Origin: Aggregicoccus sp. 17bor-14
GTDB lineage: Bacteria > Myxococcota > Myxococcia > Myxococcales > Myxococcaceae
Length of the DNA: 64,000 nucleotides
Direction: 5' to 3'
NCBI RefSeq assembly: GCF_009659535.1
Contig: NZ_VJZZ01000006.1
Span: 62,001-126,000 of the forward strand
How positions within the stretch are numbered: the stretch's first letter is position 1; each line of letters opens with the position of its first letter. Both the position numbers and the translations under genes were made by a program. A model generated the notes under the pieces. The model was not told where the DNA came from. It was given only the letters and a program-made list of their open reading frames with translations, and made no database searches. Positions 17,277-26,137 of the stretch are shown piece after piece.

Positions 17277-18273
17277 TGAAGTTCGTCTCCCACGTCTTCC
17301 CGTGGTCCGCCGAGAAGGCCTGCTCGCTCAGGACGGTGTCGGGGCCGGTGGCCTTCACCGAGATGCGCACCCAGACCGGCCGCCCCTCGAGCTCCTCCTG
17401 GTCGTAGAGCGCGGCCTGGCCTCCCTTCACCTCGCCGACGAGCGGGGGCAGGGCCAGGCCGCCCTGGGTGTGGGCGAACCACAGGTGCCACTGCCCCGAG
17501 CTCGGCTGGAAGAGCCGGATGCCCATGAGCTCGAGGTGGCCCCGGGGGCCGTCACCCACGATGTGGACGATGTTTCCCTGCCCGCCCCAGATGGGCTGGA
17601 TGTCGGTGGTGGCGTCGTACTGCGCCCAGTCCTTCTTCCCGGACAGCGGCTGCATCAGCCGCGAGATGCGCGTCTTCCACCTCGCGTTCTCGAAGTCGAA
17701 CGCGCGCGCCGCCTTGGGCGCGGGAGGTGCCGTCAGCGGCGGCTCGGTGCTGCGGGTGAGCGTGGCCTGGAAGGCGACGTGCCACGTGCGGCCGCCGTCG
17801 TCGGAGTAGGACTCCTCGTAGCGGTGCGAGTCCGGCTGGATGCCGGACCACAGGCTGCGCACGAGGATGCTGCGGCCCTCGAAGGTGTCGGTGGAGTACA
17901 GCTCGCCCTGGCCGTCCTTGAACCCGCCCGCGGCAGAGGCGGTGAGCATGGCGCTCTTGCTGCTCGCGAAGGTCTGGGTCCACTGCTTCGTCTGGGGATC
18001 GAAGAGGAACAGGGTGAGCCCCTGCCAGCGGCCGCTGGGGCCGTCGGCCTGGATCTCCTCGACGTGTGCCCCGTCCCAGACGCGGCGCATCGACTTCGTG
18101 CCCGTCAGCTCGACCACCTCCGAGCCCGCATCGAAGGGGTGGAGCGTGCGGCGGATGTGGGTCTTCCACACGCCGTCCGCGAAGTCGAAGTCCGAGGACT
18201 TCGAGGCGGCCCCGGCAGGCGCCGAGAGTAGGACCGCGATCGCGACGATGAACCCGATGCCCCCGTTTCGCAC
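17245..18273 (-). CDS. secreted protein with two repeated domains, unknown function
   Basis: This 342-residue protein starts at GTG with an AGGAGGAG ribosome site and a signal peptide ending near AGAAS. The mature part contains one domain twice. FDFADGVWKTHIRR (about residue 29) and FDFENARWKTRISR (about residue 192) begin two blocks of roughly 150 residues, each with matching W..T/S, Q..W and LYD/STD..EGR elements. I read it as an internally duplicated lipocalin-like or DUF1579-like protein, but do not recognise the family with certainty. No catalytic motif is visible. Confidence 0.55.
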   Translation of the reverse strand: MRNGGIGFIVAIAVLLSAPAGAASKSSDFDFADGVWKTHIRRTLHPFDAGSEVVELTGTKSMRRVWDGAHVEEIQADGPSGRWQGLTLFLFDPQTKQWTQTFASSKSAMLTASAAGGFKDGQGELYSTDTFEGRSILVRSLWSGIQPDSHRYEESYSDDGGRTWHVAFQATLTRSTEPPLTAPPAPKAARAFDFENARWKTRISRLMQPLSGKKDWAQYDATTDIQPIWGGQGNIVHIVGDGPRGHLELMGIRLFQPSSGQWHLWFAHTQGGLALPPLVGEVKGGQAALYDQEELEGRPVWVRISVKATGPDTVLSEQAFSADHGKTWETNFISRQTRAAAD

Positions 18274-18388
18274 GGCTCACTCCTCCTGCCGCGCGAGTGC
18301 TCCTGCGCGACAGGAGGGAGATAGCGTGGAGCCCGGGGCCGCAACGGGGCCACTTGGCACGAACCCCACCGGGCCACTTCGGCAGGGC

Positions 18389-18817
18389 TCAGGGCGCGCT
18401 CGGCGGGCCCGGCACCTGCGCCGCGCGGGAGACCGCGAAGCTGTCCTCGAGCATCAGGAAGTCGGTGACCAGCCCGCCGGAGACGGTGAGCACCATGGCG
18501 TAGTGCTGGTCGACGGACCCGCCGGTGGCCTTCAGGCTCGAGGCCAGCTCGCCGAGGATGATGGCGCGGTTGCCGCTCACGAAGATGTCGTGGACCTCGA
18601 AGCGCTTCGGCGCGAGGAGCTCCCTCATGCCGGCGATGAAGCGCACCACCGCGCTGCGGCCGCTCGCACGGCCGATCCATGGCAGCGCGCCCACGTCGCC
18701 GGGGATGTGGAAGTCCACGTCCGGGCTGAACAGCGCGGCGATGGCCTCGGGCTCGGCCCCGGACCCCAGCCGGGCGAGGAACTCCTGTGCAATGCGTCGG
18801 GTCTCGTCTTGGCTCAT
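18389..18817 (-). CDS. SnoaL/NTF2-like protein
   Basis: This 142-residue protein reads as a SnoaL-like NTF2 fold. It has an N-terminal helix (RRIAQEFLARLGSG), then ALFSPDVDFHIPGD, a GRASGRSAVVRFIAGM helix and a FEVHDIFVSGNRAII strand pair. Such proteins are isomerases, dehydratases or ligand binders. The ATG at 18817 follows a GGGAG site. It lies 35 bases downstream of the SDR gene on the same strand, and the two are probably co-transcribed as a small oxidoreductase unit. Confidence 0.75.
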   Translation of the reverse strand: MSQDETRRIAQEFLARLGSGAEPEAIAALFSPDVDFHIPGDVGALPWIGRASGRSAVVRFIAGMRELLAPKRFEVHDIFVSGNRAIILGELASSLKATGGSVDQHYAMVLTVSGGLVTDFLMLEDSFAVSRAAQVPGPPSAP

Positions 18818-18852
18818 GTGCGTCTCCCGGAAAGAGGGCTGAGGGCAGCGGC

Positions 18853-19617
18853 TCACACCTGTGCGATGCCGCCGTCGACGAATAGCTCCGCGCCGTTGAC
18901 GAAGCTGCTGTCGTCGGAGGCCAGGAAGACGGCCGCCTTGGCGATCTCGTCGGGGTCGGCCACGCGTCCGAGCGGCACCTGGCTCGCCAGGGCGGCGTAG
19001 AGCTGCTGCGACTGCTCGGCCTCCGGGGCGAGGCCGTCCACGCCCGGGGTGCGCGTGGGGCCGGGGCTCAGCGTGTTGACCCGGATGCGCCGGTCCTTGA
19101 GGTCGAGGATCCAGTTGCGGGCGAAGGCGCGCACGGCCGCCTTCGACGCCGCGTACACGCTGAAGGCGGGCGTCCCGCTGGAGCCTGCGGTCGAGCCGGT
19201 GAGGATGACCGACGCCCCGTCGCGCAGCAGCGGCAGCGCCTTCTGCACCGTGAACAGCGTGCCCTTCACGTTCGTCGCGAAGGTCTTGTCGAAGTGCGCC
19301 TCGGTGATGGCGCCGAGCGGCATGAACTCACCCCCGCCTGCATTCGCGAAGAGGATGTCGATGGGCCCGTGGCGCTTCTGCACCGCGTCGTAGAGGCGGT
19401 CGAGGTCCTCCAGCCTGGCCACGTCCCCGCGCACGCCGCTCGCGCTGGGCCCGAGCTCCTTGAGCGCTGCATCGAGCGCGTCCTGGCGCCGGCCCATGAG
19501 GACCACCTTGGCGCCCTCCATCGTGAAGCGCCGCGCGGTGGCGAGCCCGATACCCGTGGTGCCGCCCGTCACGACTGCGACCTTTCCCTGAAGCTTGCTG
19601 CCCTGCTGCGTTGCCAT
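18853..19617 (-). CDS. short-chain dehydrogenase/reductase
   Basis: This 254-residue classical SDR has the cofactor motif TGGTTGIG (residues 17-24) and NAGGG in the NAG position. It has a Ser in ILTGSTAGS, active-site YAASK, and the C-terminal SFVNGAELFVDGG typical of the family. An Arg pair (GRR) after the second strand suggests NADPH preference. It is divergently transcribed from the LysR gene across a 129-base gap holding the LysR palindrome, so it is the likely regulated target. Confidence 0.87.
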   Translation of the reverse strand: MATQQGSKLQGKVAVVTGGTTGIGLATARRFTMEGAKVVLMGRRQDALDAALKELGPSASGVRGDVARLEDLDRLYDAVQKRHGPIDILFANAGGGEFMPLGAITEAHFDKTFATNVKGTLFTVQKALPLLRDGASVILTGSTAGSSGTPAFSVYAASKAAVRAFARNWILDLKDRRIRVNTLSPGPTRTPGVDGLAPEAEQSQQLYAALASQVPLGRVADPDEIAKAAVFLASDDSSFVNGAELFVDGGIAQV

Positions 19618-19675
19618 GGTGTTTCTCCGGTGGGTGGCGGCGAGGTGCTCGCCGCTGCCCGATGGATGTACGGCT

Positions 19676-19736
19676 GGAACGCTGGAGGCGAAACGTGGTG
19701 TGAATGGGACCCAGCGTTCCGGATTTGGAACGCTGG
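19676..19736. promoter_or_regulatory. LysR operator: perfect palindrome plus a third half-site
   Basis: The sequence GGAACGCTGG occurs at 19676-19685 (plus), 19711-19720 (minus) and 19727-19736 (plus). The last two form a perfect 10-bp palindrome with a 6-base spacer in the gap between the divergent SDR and LysR genes. The final half-site runs into the GGAGG ribosome site of the LysR gene (19735-19739), so binding there would also block LysR translation or transcription. Confidence 0.7.
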
Positions 19737-19746
19737 AGGCACGCGC

Positions 19747-20667
19747 ATGCGGGACCTGAACGACCTGCTCTTCTTCACCGAGGTGGTGGCCCACGGAGGC
19801 TTCGCCGCCGCGGGGCGGGCGCTGCGCGAGCCCAAGAGCAAGCTGAGCCGGCGCGTGGCCTCGCTCGAGGCGCGGCTGGGAGTGCGGCTCATCGAGCGCT
19901 CGTCGCGGCGCTTCCAGGTGACGGAGGTGGGCCGCGCCTTCTACGCGCAGTGCCGGGTCGCGATGGCGGAGGTCGAGCGCGCCGAGGCGCTGGTGCAGGA
20001 GACGCAGGGCGAGCCCCACGGGCTCGTGCGCTTCTCGTCTCCCCTCGGGCTGATGGAGCCGCTCGCGCCGCTCATCGCGGGCTTCCTCTCGCGCCACCCG
20101 CGCGTGCGCCTGCACGTGGTGGCCACCAACCGGCGCGTGGACCTCATCGACGAGCGCATCGACGTGGCGCTGCGCGTACGCGCCGAGCTGGACAGCGATG
20201 CCGCCCTCACGCTGCGCACGCTGGGCACGAGCCGCCGCATCCTCGTCGCGAGCCCCGCCTTCGTGAACGCGCGCGAGCCGCTGAGCGAGGTGGAGCAGCT
20301 CGCGGCGCTGCCCACGCTGAGCGCGACGGAGCAGCAGGGCACCGACCGTTGGGCGCTCGTGGGCCCCACGGGGCAGCAGCGCGTCCTCGAGCACGAGCCG
20401 CTCCTGGCCTGCGGCGACTTCGGGGCGCTGCGCGATGCGGCGGTGGCCGGCGCGGGCGTCGCGCTGCTGCCGGACCACGCCTGCGCGGCGGCGCTGAAGG
20501 CCGGGCAGCTGGTGCGCGTGCTGCACCCGTGGCACGCAGTCGACGGCATCGTGCACGTGGTGTTCACCACCCGCCGGGGCCTGCCGCCGCCCGTGCGCGC
20601 GTGGATCGATCACCTCGCCGCGCACTTCGGCGAGACGCAGGTGCTGAGCCCCGCGCTGCCCACCTGA
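19747..20667 (+). CDS. LysR-family transcriptional regulator
   Basis: This 306-residue regulator has the normal family length. The winged helix covers residues 1-60 (DLLFFTEVVAHGGFAAAGRA ... LSRRVASLEARLGVRLIERS), and an effector-binding domain begins near residue 90. It resembles the large subgroup that controls neighbouring oxidoreductases. The ATG at 19747 is set by GGAGG seven bases upstream. It probably controls the divergent SDR and SnoaL-like genes and itself. Confidence 0.88.
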   Translation: MRDLNDLLFFTEVVAHGGFAAAGRALREPKSKLSRRVASLEARLGVRLIERSSRRFQVTEVGRAFYAQCRVAMAEVERAEALVQETQGEPHGLVRFSSPLGLMEPLAPLIAGFLSRHPRVRLHVVATNRRVDLIDERIDVALRVRAELDSDAALTLRTLGTSRRILVASPAFVNAREPLSEVEQLAALPTLSATEQQGTDRWALVGPTGQQRVLEHEPLLACGDFGALRDAAVAGAGVALLPDHACAAALKAGQLVRVLHPWHAVDGIVHVVFTTRRGLPPPVRAWIDHLAAHFGETQVLSPALPT

Positions 20668-20761
20668 CCGGGATGGCCCCGGGGGGACGCGCAGGGTAGG
20701 GTGCACAGCGCTCGCGCGGGCGCACCCGGGCCGGGGCTCGCGACGGGACAGGGGCGTTCGC

Positions 20762-21892
20762 ATGTCCATCCGGCGGCTGGGGTGTGCACTGGCGGTGCTC
20801 GGGCTCGCAGGCTGCGCCTCGCCCGGGCGCGAGCTGCGGCTCACGGACTGCACGAAGCCCCAGCCCTACTGCGCGCCGCCGCAGGCGGGCACGCCGCACG
20901 CGGAGCTCACGTACCTGGGCGCGGGAGGAAGCGTCGTGCGCTTCGGCGGCGAGGCGGTGATGTTCGCGCCCTCGTACACGAACCCGGACCTGCCCACGAT
21001 CGCCCTGGGCGCGAACATCGTGCCCGACGTGCCCAAGGTGGACGCGTGCCTCGCGGCGCTGCCCCGCGGCACCCTGGACGGGGTGCGCCTCGTGCTCGTG
21101 GGCCACTCGCACTACGACCACCTGCTGGACGTGGAGCCCGTGGTGCGCGGGCACCTGCGCGGCGCCACCGTGCTGGGCACCCCCACGGCGGGCAAGCTGC
21201 TCACGCACGCGCGGCGGGCGGGCGTCGCGTTCGTGGACATGAGCGCGCACCTCGGAGCGCCCGGGGACGCGTACGTGGCGCCGGGCGGGAGGGTGCGCGT
21301 GCTCGCGCTCGCGAGCGACCACGCGCCGCACGCGCTGGGCCTCAAGCTGCTGTCCACCGGCATCGGCACGAAGCCGAACCTCGAGAACCCCACCAGCGCC
21401 ATGTGGGACTGGATCGAGGGCGAGGCCTACGCGTACGTCGTGGACTTCCTCGGCGAGGGCGGGCGCGTGGCCTTCCGGGTCTTCTACCAGGACGCGGCGA
21501 GCAGCCCCGGCATGGCGCGCATGCCGCCCGGGCTGCTGGCCGAGCACTGGGTGGACCTCGCCATCACCAGCGTGGGGGGCTACGAGCAGGTGTCCGGCGG
21601 CCGCTACCCGGAGACCGTCCTGTGCGACACGCGCCCGCGCTTCGTGATGCTCGGTCACTGGGAGGACTTCTTCGGCAACGGCTGCCTCCCCGAGGATGGA
21701 CCGCAGCAACCCCTGCGCACGCTGGGCCGCGAGGGACTGCACGACTTCATCGGCCGGGTGAACCGCAGCGCGCCCGCCGGCGCGGACTGGCTGCTACCCG
21801 AGATGCGCACGCGGGTCTTCCTCCCGGCGGCGGAGTACTGGGAGCCGGGCGAGCCGCGCAGCGCGTGCCGCGACCTGCCGGCCGCGCCCTGA
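20762..21892 (+). CDS. metallo-beta-lactamase-fold lipoprotein hydrolase
   Basis: This 376-residue protein has a lipoprotein signal ending in VLGLAGC (Cys near residue 19), so it is probably anchored in the cell envelope. The metal motif HSHYDHLLD gives the H-x-H-x-D-H of the MBL fold, near residues 119-127. Later histidines (SDHAPHA, and MLGHWEDF near residue 300) could complete the two-metal site. The substrate is not evident. The gene is convergent with the long minus-strand lipoprotein gene. Confidence 0.78.
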   Translation: MSIRRLGCALAVLGLAGCASPGRELRLTDCTKPQPYCAPPQAGTPHAELTYLGAGGSVVRFGGEAVMFAPSYTNPDLPTIALGANIVPDVPKVDACLAALPRGTLDGVRLVLVGHSHYDHLLDVEPVVRGHLRGATVLGTPTAGKLLTHARRAGVAFVDMSAHLGAPGDAYVAPGGRVRVLALASDHAPHALGLKLLSTGIGTKPNLENPTSAMWDWIEGEAYAYVVDFLGEGGRVAFRVFYQDAASSPGMARMPPGLLAEHWVDLAITSVGGYEQVSGGRYPETVLCDTRPRFVMLGHWEDFFGNGCLPEDGPQQPLRTLGREGLHDFIGRVNRSAPAGADWLLPEMRTRVFLPAAEYWEPGEPRSACRDLPAAP

Positions 21893-21957
21893 GCCGCTGC
21901 TGATCGACGTCTCGGCGGGCCCCGGCAGCTGCGGCCCGGGCCCCGGTCTTCAGGCTC

Positions 21958-23949
21958 TCAGCGAAGCGCGCGACGGCGGCGGGAGCGCAGTGCAGGGACG
22001 GTGAGGGCCGCGAGCGCTGCGGCCAGCTCGCCACCGCTTGCCGCGCAGCCGTGGGTACTTGGAGTGAAGGGCGGGGGCGTGGCTCCCGCGTCCACCGGAC
22101 TCACCGGGCCGGCGTCCGGCGTGCTCGTTCCGGCATCGGTCGAACCGACGGCGCCTGCGTCAGGCGGCGTGTGCGCCCCAGCATCGGCAGGATCCACTGT
22201 GCCCGCGTCGGACGTGCCTGCATCCTCGGGATCAAGGGTGCCTGCATCGTCATCGCCAGTCTCGGATCCAGCATCGGCATCGCCCGCATCCGGCGAGCCG
22301 GCATCCACAGGATCGATGGTGCCCTCATCGCCATCGTCGGTCCCGGCGCCCGCATCGACGTCGCCCGCATCGGGCGAGCCGGCATCGGTGGGTTCGACCG
22401 TGCCCGCGTCGGACGTGCCTGCATCCTCGGGATCGACGGCGCCGGCATCCTGTACGCCAGCATCCTCGGTCCCCGCATCGGGCGAGCCGGCGTCGATGTC
22501 ATGTGCGTCATCGAGCGGATAGGGGGCCGACCACAGCTCCATCCCGGTGACACCGTCGCTCGCGGGGAAGAGGAGCTGGTCGCCCAGCCGTGCGACGTTG
22601 AACCAGCCGTCGTAGATGGAGTCCGCGGGACCCTCGGCGATGTCCGTCACGGGATGTCCCACGGTGCCGCCAGGGTCGACTGCCCACAGCTCCCATCCCA
22701 ACTCCGGGGTCTTCGCGGTGAAGAGGAGCTGGTCCTGCTCGGGGATGAAGTTGATGAAGTCGTCGACGTCGTAGGCGGGGACGACGCTGAAGTCCTCTCC
22801 ATTGGCGGGCGACACCTGGTGCGTTTCGCCATCCCTGTCGACGACCCAGATCTCCATATTCGCGAAATAGCCCGTCCGCTTGGCAGTGAGGACCGCGCGC
22901 TCGCCCCACGCCCGGGGGCGATAGATCTGGGAAGCCTGATCCTCCCCCCAGCTCGTGGCGATGCGCGTCCCAGTCTGGGTCCCGTCACTCACCCAGAGGG
23001 CGCGCTCCCCTTCGGCGGTGTCACCCAGAAAGAAGAAGCCCGTCGGCGTAATCGCCATGCCCATGTCATGCGGCCCGCTTCCGCTCGTGCGCATCGGCTG
23101 GAACACGGCCGTCGTCTCCGGTGTGCCTTGGGTGGACCACAGCGAGGTGACTCCGCCACTCATGGACGCGAAGAAGTAGTAGGTAGAGCCGAAGGTGCCT
23201 CCTGGCTGCCACTGGACACCGGGGCCGCTCTCGGCCACCAGGGTTGTTCCCTCAGGCGTGCCGTCGGTACGCCAGAGCTCTTCCGGCGTCAGCCAGCCGA
23301 AGCGCCGGTGGATGTACCGCATGGCGCCCTTCGGCTCGATCCAGGTGACGAGCGACAGAGCTCCCCCTGCCCTGAAGTTCGTCAGACGGATGGCCTTCGT
23401 ATCTCCTGGGGCGATTCGCCAGACCTCCTGGAGGCTCCGGTCGGCAGGTCCACTGATGATGTAGACGCCATCGGCCGCACAGACGAGGACGCTGGGCTGC
23501 AGGCCCTCCACCGGTTCAACGGTGCGGCGCGTCCCCTGCACCGTTCCGTCCGTGTCCCAGACCTCCGGGCCCGCGGCCTGCTGCGCGATGAAATAGACGC
23601 GGCCCTCGAGAGGGCACAGGGAGTCCGGATTGCTGCCCTCGGCGCCAGGCCAGATGTCTGCGAGCTGGAAGGTGCCCAGCGTGGATCCATCGGTGCGCCA
23701 CAGCTCTCGGCCCGTCACACCGTCGTTCGCGGCGAACACAGCGGCGTCCCCGAGCTTCGTGAGGTGATAGATGCCGCCGTTCCTCGGCCCTCCGCCTTCG
23801 ACCTCGGGCCAGATGTTCGCGACCTGCCTCGCACGGTGCAGCGCGGACGCGCGCGTCTGGAGCTCCTGCTGCGGCGCTTCGGGCGCCGTGCGCTGGCACG
23901 CTGCAAGAAGGCACAGCGCGAGCAGCGCACGGGTTCGGACGGGGGGCAT
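21958..23949 (-). CDS. ELWRTDG-repeat lipoprotein with MYXO-CTERM-like tail
   Basis: This 663-residue surface protein begins with a lipobox (ALCLLAAC, Cys near 18). About six repeats follow, built around variants of ELWRTDGT (ELWRTDGSTLGTF, EVWDTDGTVQGT, ELWRTDGTPEGT, LWSTQGTPETT, LWVSDGTQTGT), which suggests a beta-propeller. From about residue 500 comes a long Asp-Ala-Gly-rich linker (repeated DAG, often SPDAG or TSDAG). It ends with HGCAASGG, a weakly hydrophobic stretch and RSRRRR, the layout of the myxobacterial MYXO-CTERM sorting signal. The ATG at 23949 is the start next to the signal peptide. Confidence 0.75.
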   Translation of the reverse strand: MPPVRTRALLALCLLAACQRTAPEAPQQELQTRASALHRARQVANIWPEVEGGGPRNGGIYHLTKLGDAAVFAANDGVTGRELWRTDGSTLGTFQLADIWPGAEGSNPDSLCPLEGRVYFIAQQAAGPEVWDTDGTVQGTRRTVEPVEGLQPSVLVCAADGVYIISGPADRSLQEVWRIAPGDTKAIRLTNFRAGGALSLVTWIEPKGAMRYIHRRFGWLTPEELWRTDGTPEGTTLVAESGPGVQWQPGGTFGSTYYFFASMSGGVTSLWSTQGTPETTAVFQPMRTSGSGPHDMGMAITPTGFFFLGDTAEGERALWVSDGTQTGTRIATSWGEDQASQIYRPRAWGERAVLTAKRTGYFANMEIWVVDRDGETHQVSPANGEDFSVVPAYDVDDFINFIPEQDQLLFTAKTPELGWELWAVDPGGTVGHPVTDIAEGPADSIYDGWFNVARLGDQLLFPASDGVTGMELWSAPYPLDDAHDIDAGSPDAGTEDAGVQDAGAVDPEDAGTSDAGTVEPTDAGSPDAGDVDAGAGTDDGDEGTIDPVDAGSPDAGDADAGSETGDDDAGTLDPEDAGTSDAGTVDPADAGAHTPPDAGAVGSTDAGTSTPDAGPVSPVDAGATPPPFTPSTHGCAASGGELAAALAALTVPALRSRRRRALR

Positions 23950-24023
23950 GAAGGCTCCGGTAGGAGAAGCGTAAGAAGGTGCGTCGCTGCGGCCCTGCAT
24001 GGGGACCGCGCGCTCGGTGCGGC

Positions 24024-24254
24024 TCAGCCCGCGAGCAGCGTCTGCTGCACGCCCGCGTTGAAGCGCGCGTCGAACTTCTGCTGATCCATGGCCGCGAGCA
24101 CGACGATGTCGACGAGCGCGAGCAGGGCAGGGATGAAGGTCCAGAAGAAGAGGAGGTAGAGCACCCCCGCCAGTGTCCGGCCCAAGTAGAACTTGTGGAT
24201 CCCGAATCCGCCGAGGAAGAAGGCCAGAATGATGGCGGTGCCCTTGGTCTTCAT
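24024..24254 (-). CDS. TM2-domain membrane protein
   Basis: This 76-residue protein is almost entirely a TM2 domain. It has a first span (AIILAFFLGGFGIHKFYLG) with the conserved G-x-H-K/R-F-Y-L-G turn, then a second span containing the typical acidic residue (ALVDIVVL), and a short soluble tail. TM2 proteins are small inner-membrane proteins of unknown role. The gene is monocistronic. Confidence 0.85.
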   Translation of the reverse strand: MKTKGTAIILAFFLGGFGIHKFYLGRTLAGVLYLLFFWTFIPALLALVDIVVLAAMDQQKFDARFNAGVQQTLLAG

Positions 24255-24324
24255 TGCGCGTCGCTCCTGGAAAAGCAGGAGAAGACTGTAGGGCCCATCC
24301 TCTCCGGGAAACAAGGTGCAGCGC

Positions 24325-25083
24325 TCAGAGTGAGGCGGGCGTGCCGGGGACGAGGTAGCGCACGCGCGCGTCGCCGGCGAAGGCCTCGCGCACCTGGGCC
24401 TCGGTGGAGAGGGGCTCGAAGGTGGCGAAGTGCATGGGGACCACCACCGACGGCTTGAAGTACTTGCGCAGCGCGAGCGCCGCGGTGCGCGGGTCCATCC
24501 CGTAGGGGCCGCCGCCCACGTTGAGCAGCACCACGTCCGGGTGGAGCAGCTCCTGCACCAGGGCCATGTCCCCGAAGAGCCAGGTGTCGCCCGTGTGGTA
24601 GAGCGAGTGTCCGTCTGGCAGGACGAGCACGTAGCCCAGGGGCCGGCCATCCGGCTCGCACGAGTGCATGGCCGGCACCGGGTGCACGGTGACGTCGCCG
24701 ATGCGCAGTGAGCCGCCCACGTTGACGGTGAGCTGCTGGGGCTCGGGCACCTTGAGCCAGCGCAGCGTCTCGCCCGTGCCCACCACCGGCGCGCCCGTGA
24801 GGCGCGCGAGCGCGTGCACGTCCTGCGCGTGGTCTCCGTGCGAGTGCGTGAGGAGGATGGCCGCGGGAGGCTCCTTCGCCACGCGCCCGAGGTCGCGCCA
24901 CGCCTCGGGCGCGCGCGGGTTCTCCTTCAGCCACGGGTCGATGAGCAGGCGCGTGCCGCCGGGCGACACCACCTCGAAGGCGGCGTGGCCCAGCCAGGTG
25001 ACGCGGAAGTGCTGCGGGGCGGGGGCGCTGGCGGCGGGCGCGGCGCCCAGCAGGGCCGCGAGCAGCGGCAGGGTGATGAGCAC
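24325..25083 (-). CDS. exported metal-dependent hydrolase, MBL fold (UPF0173-like)
   Basis: This 252-residue protein has the metal-site motif HSHGDHAQD near residues 80-88. It also has further ligands in AMHSCEPDG, HTGDTWLF and VVVPMHFATFEP, in the order seen in UPF0173/YtnP-like MBL-fold hydrolases. The GTG at 25083 gives a clean signal peptide (LITLPLLAALLGAAPAASA). An ATG at 25125 would add 14 unrelated residues before it. It probably acts in the periplasm on an unknown ester or lactone. Confidence 0.75.
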   Translation of the reverse strand: MLITLPLLAALLGAAPAASAPAPQHFRVTWLGHAAFEVVSPGGTRLLIDPWLKENPRAPEAWRDLGRVAKEPPAAILLTHSHGDHAQDVHALARLTGAPVVGTGETLRWLKVPEPQQLTVNVGGSLRIGDVTVHPVPAMHSCEPDGRPLGYVLVLPDGHSLYHTGDTWLFGDMALVQELLHPDVVLLNVGGGPYGMDPRTAALALRKYFKPSVVVPMHFATFEPLSTEAQVREAFAGDARVRYLVPGTPASL

Positions 25084-25167
25084 GGGAGTCTCTCTCGTTC
25101 CGGAGCCGCGGCACGGCGGGGGCATCCCGCCGGCGGGTCACTCGCGGCGAGCGTCGCCCGGGCGGGT

Positions 25168-26001
25168 CTACGCGCGCTTGGGCGAAGTTGACGTGCCGCG
25201 CACTGCGCGCGCGTAGGCGCCCGGGCTCACGCCCACGATGCGCACGAAGTGCCGGTGCAGCTGGCTCTGGTCGTAGAGGCCCACGTCCAGCGCCGCGCGC
25301 GCTGCGCTCACGCCGCACGCGAGCAGCTCGCGCGCCCGCGCCACGCGCAGGTGCGTGAGGTAGGCGTGCGGCGTCAGCCCGAACTCGCGGCGGAAGGTGC
25401 GCAGCAGGTGGAAGCGCCCGAGGCCCGCCGCCGTGGCCAGCGCCTCCAGGCTCGCGCCTTGCTCCACCGAGGCGTGCAGCACGTCGCGAGCGCGCAGCGC
25501 CGCCCTGCGCGCACGCATCGGGCCTTCGTCCGCTATGGCCCCGCCGAGCAGTTGCGCGAGCAGCTCCGTCAGCAGCGACTGCAGGGCGAGCGTGTCCGCA
25601 CCGGGATCGCGCAGCGCCGTGTGCAGCGCGTGGCCCAGCCGCTCCATCCGGCCCTGCCCGTCCGTCACGGGCCGCAGCGGCGGCGGCGCGACGAGGCCGA
25701 GCTCGCGCGCCGCCCTCTGCACGAGCGGCACGTCGAGGGAGAGCGACTGGCACGTCACCGGCGCGTGCACGCGCAGGTCGCGGTGCACCTCGCCCGGCTC
25801 CTTCAGCTTCAGCCGCCCGGGGGAGAGCGTCCACGCCCTGCCGCGGTACCAGAAGTCGAAGGCACCGGCCTCGACCACCGCCACGCCGTAGCGGGTGGAG
25901 ACGCCGGACCACAGGCGCGTGTCGCGCGTCACGCGCACCACCTCCACACCCGGCAGCCGCGGGGGCAGGAGCTGCGGGGCCGGGGGCTCGGGGGGCCTCA
26001 C
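25168..26001 (-). CDS. AraC-family transcriptional regulator
   Basis: This 277-residue protein has an N-terminal cupin-like sensing domain (residues 20-105, with GAFDFWYRGRAWTL and LKEPGEVHRD). The C-terminal AraC double helix-turn-helix lies at about residues 175-270 (LEALATAAGLGRFHLLRTFRRE and LDVGLYDQSQLHRHFVRIVG). It is divergent from the YezG-like gene, and the 136-base gap holds a duplicated palindromic 13-mer that could be its site. The effector is unknown. Confidence 0.85.
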   Translation of the reverse strand: MRPPEPPAPQLLPPRLPGVEVVRVTRDTRLWSGVSTRYGVAVVEAGAFDFWYRGRAWTLSPGRLKLKEPGEVHRDLRVHAPVTCQSLSLDVPLVQRAARELGLVAPPPLRPVTDGQGRMERLGHALHTALRDPGADTLALQSLLTELLAQLLGGAIADEGPMRARRAALRARDVLHASVEQGASLEALATAAGLGRFHLLRTFRREFGLTPHAYLTHLRVARARELLACGVSAARAALDVGLYDQSQLHRHFVRIVGVSPGAYARAVRGTSTSPKRA

Positions 26002-26025
26002 GGGCTGGAGGATGCCGCATGCGGG

Positions 26026-26102
26026 CGCTGTGGCACAGAGGCCCTCCGTGTCGCCGGCGTGCCCGGGTCACGCAATCGACGTGGGTCCCCGCTGTGGCAC
26101 AG
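26026..26102. promoter_or_regulatory. duplicated 13-mer with palindromic core
   Basis: CGCTGTGGCACAG occurs twice in direct orientation, at 26026-26038 and 26090-26102. Each copy contains the palindrome CTGTG-G-CACAG. They lie 64 bases apart between the AraC gene start and the start of the downstream plus-strand gene. Paired sites of this kind suit a looping or tandem-binding regulator. Confidence 0.45.
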
Positions 26103-26137
26103 TGCCGAAGCCGCACCCAGCCGTGCAGGAGGTCGAG

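Noticed and set aside
22001-22522. Repetitive region that might look like a tandem DNA repeat or CRISPR-like array.
   Set aside because: It is the in-frame coding of the Asp-Ala-Gly linker; units are short, irregular and without spacers.
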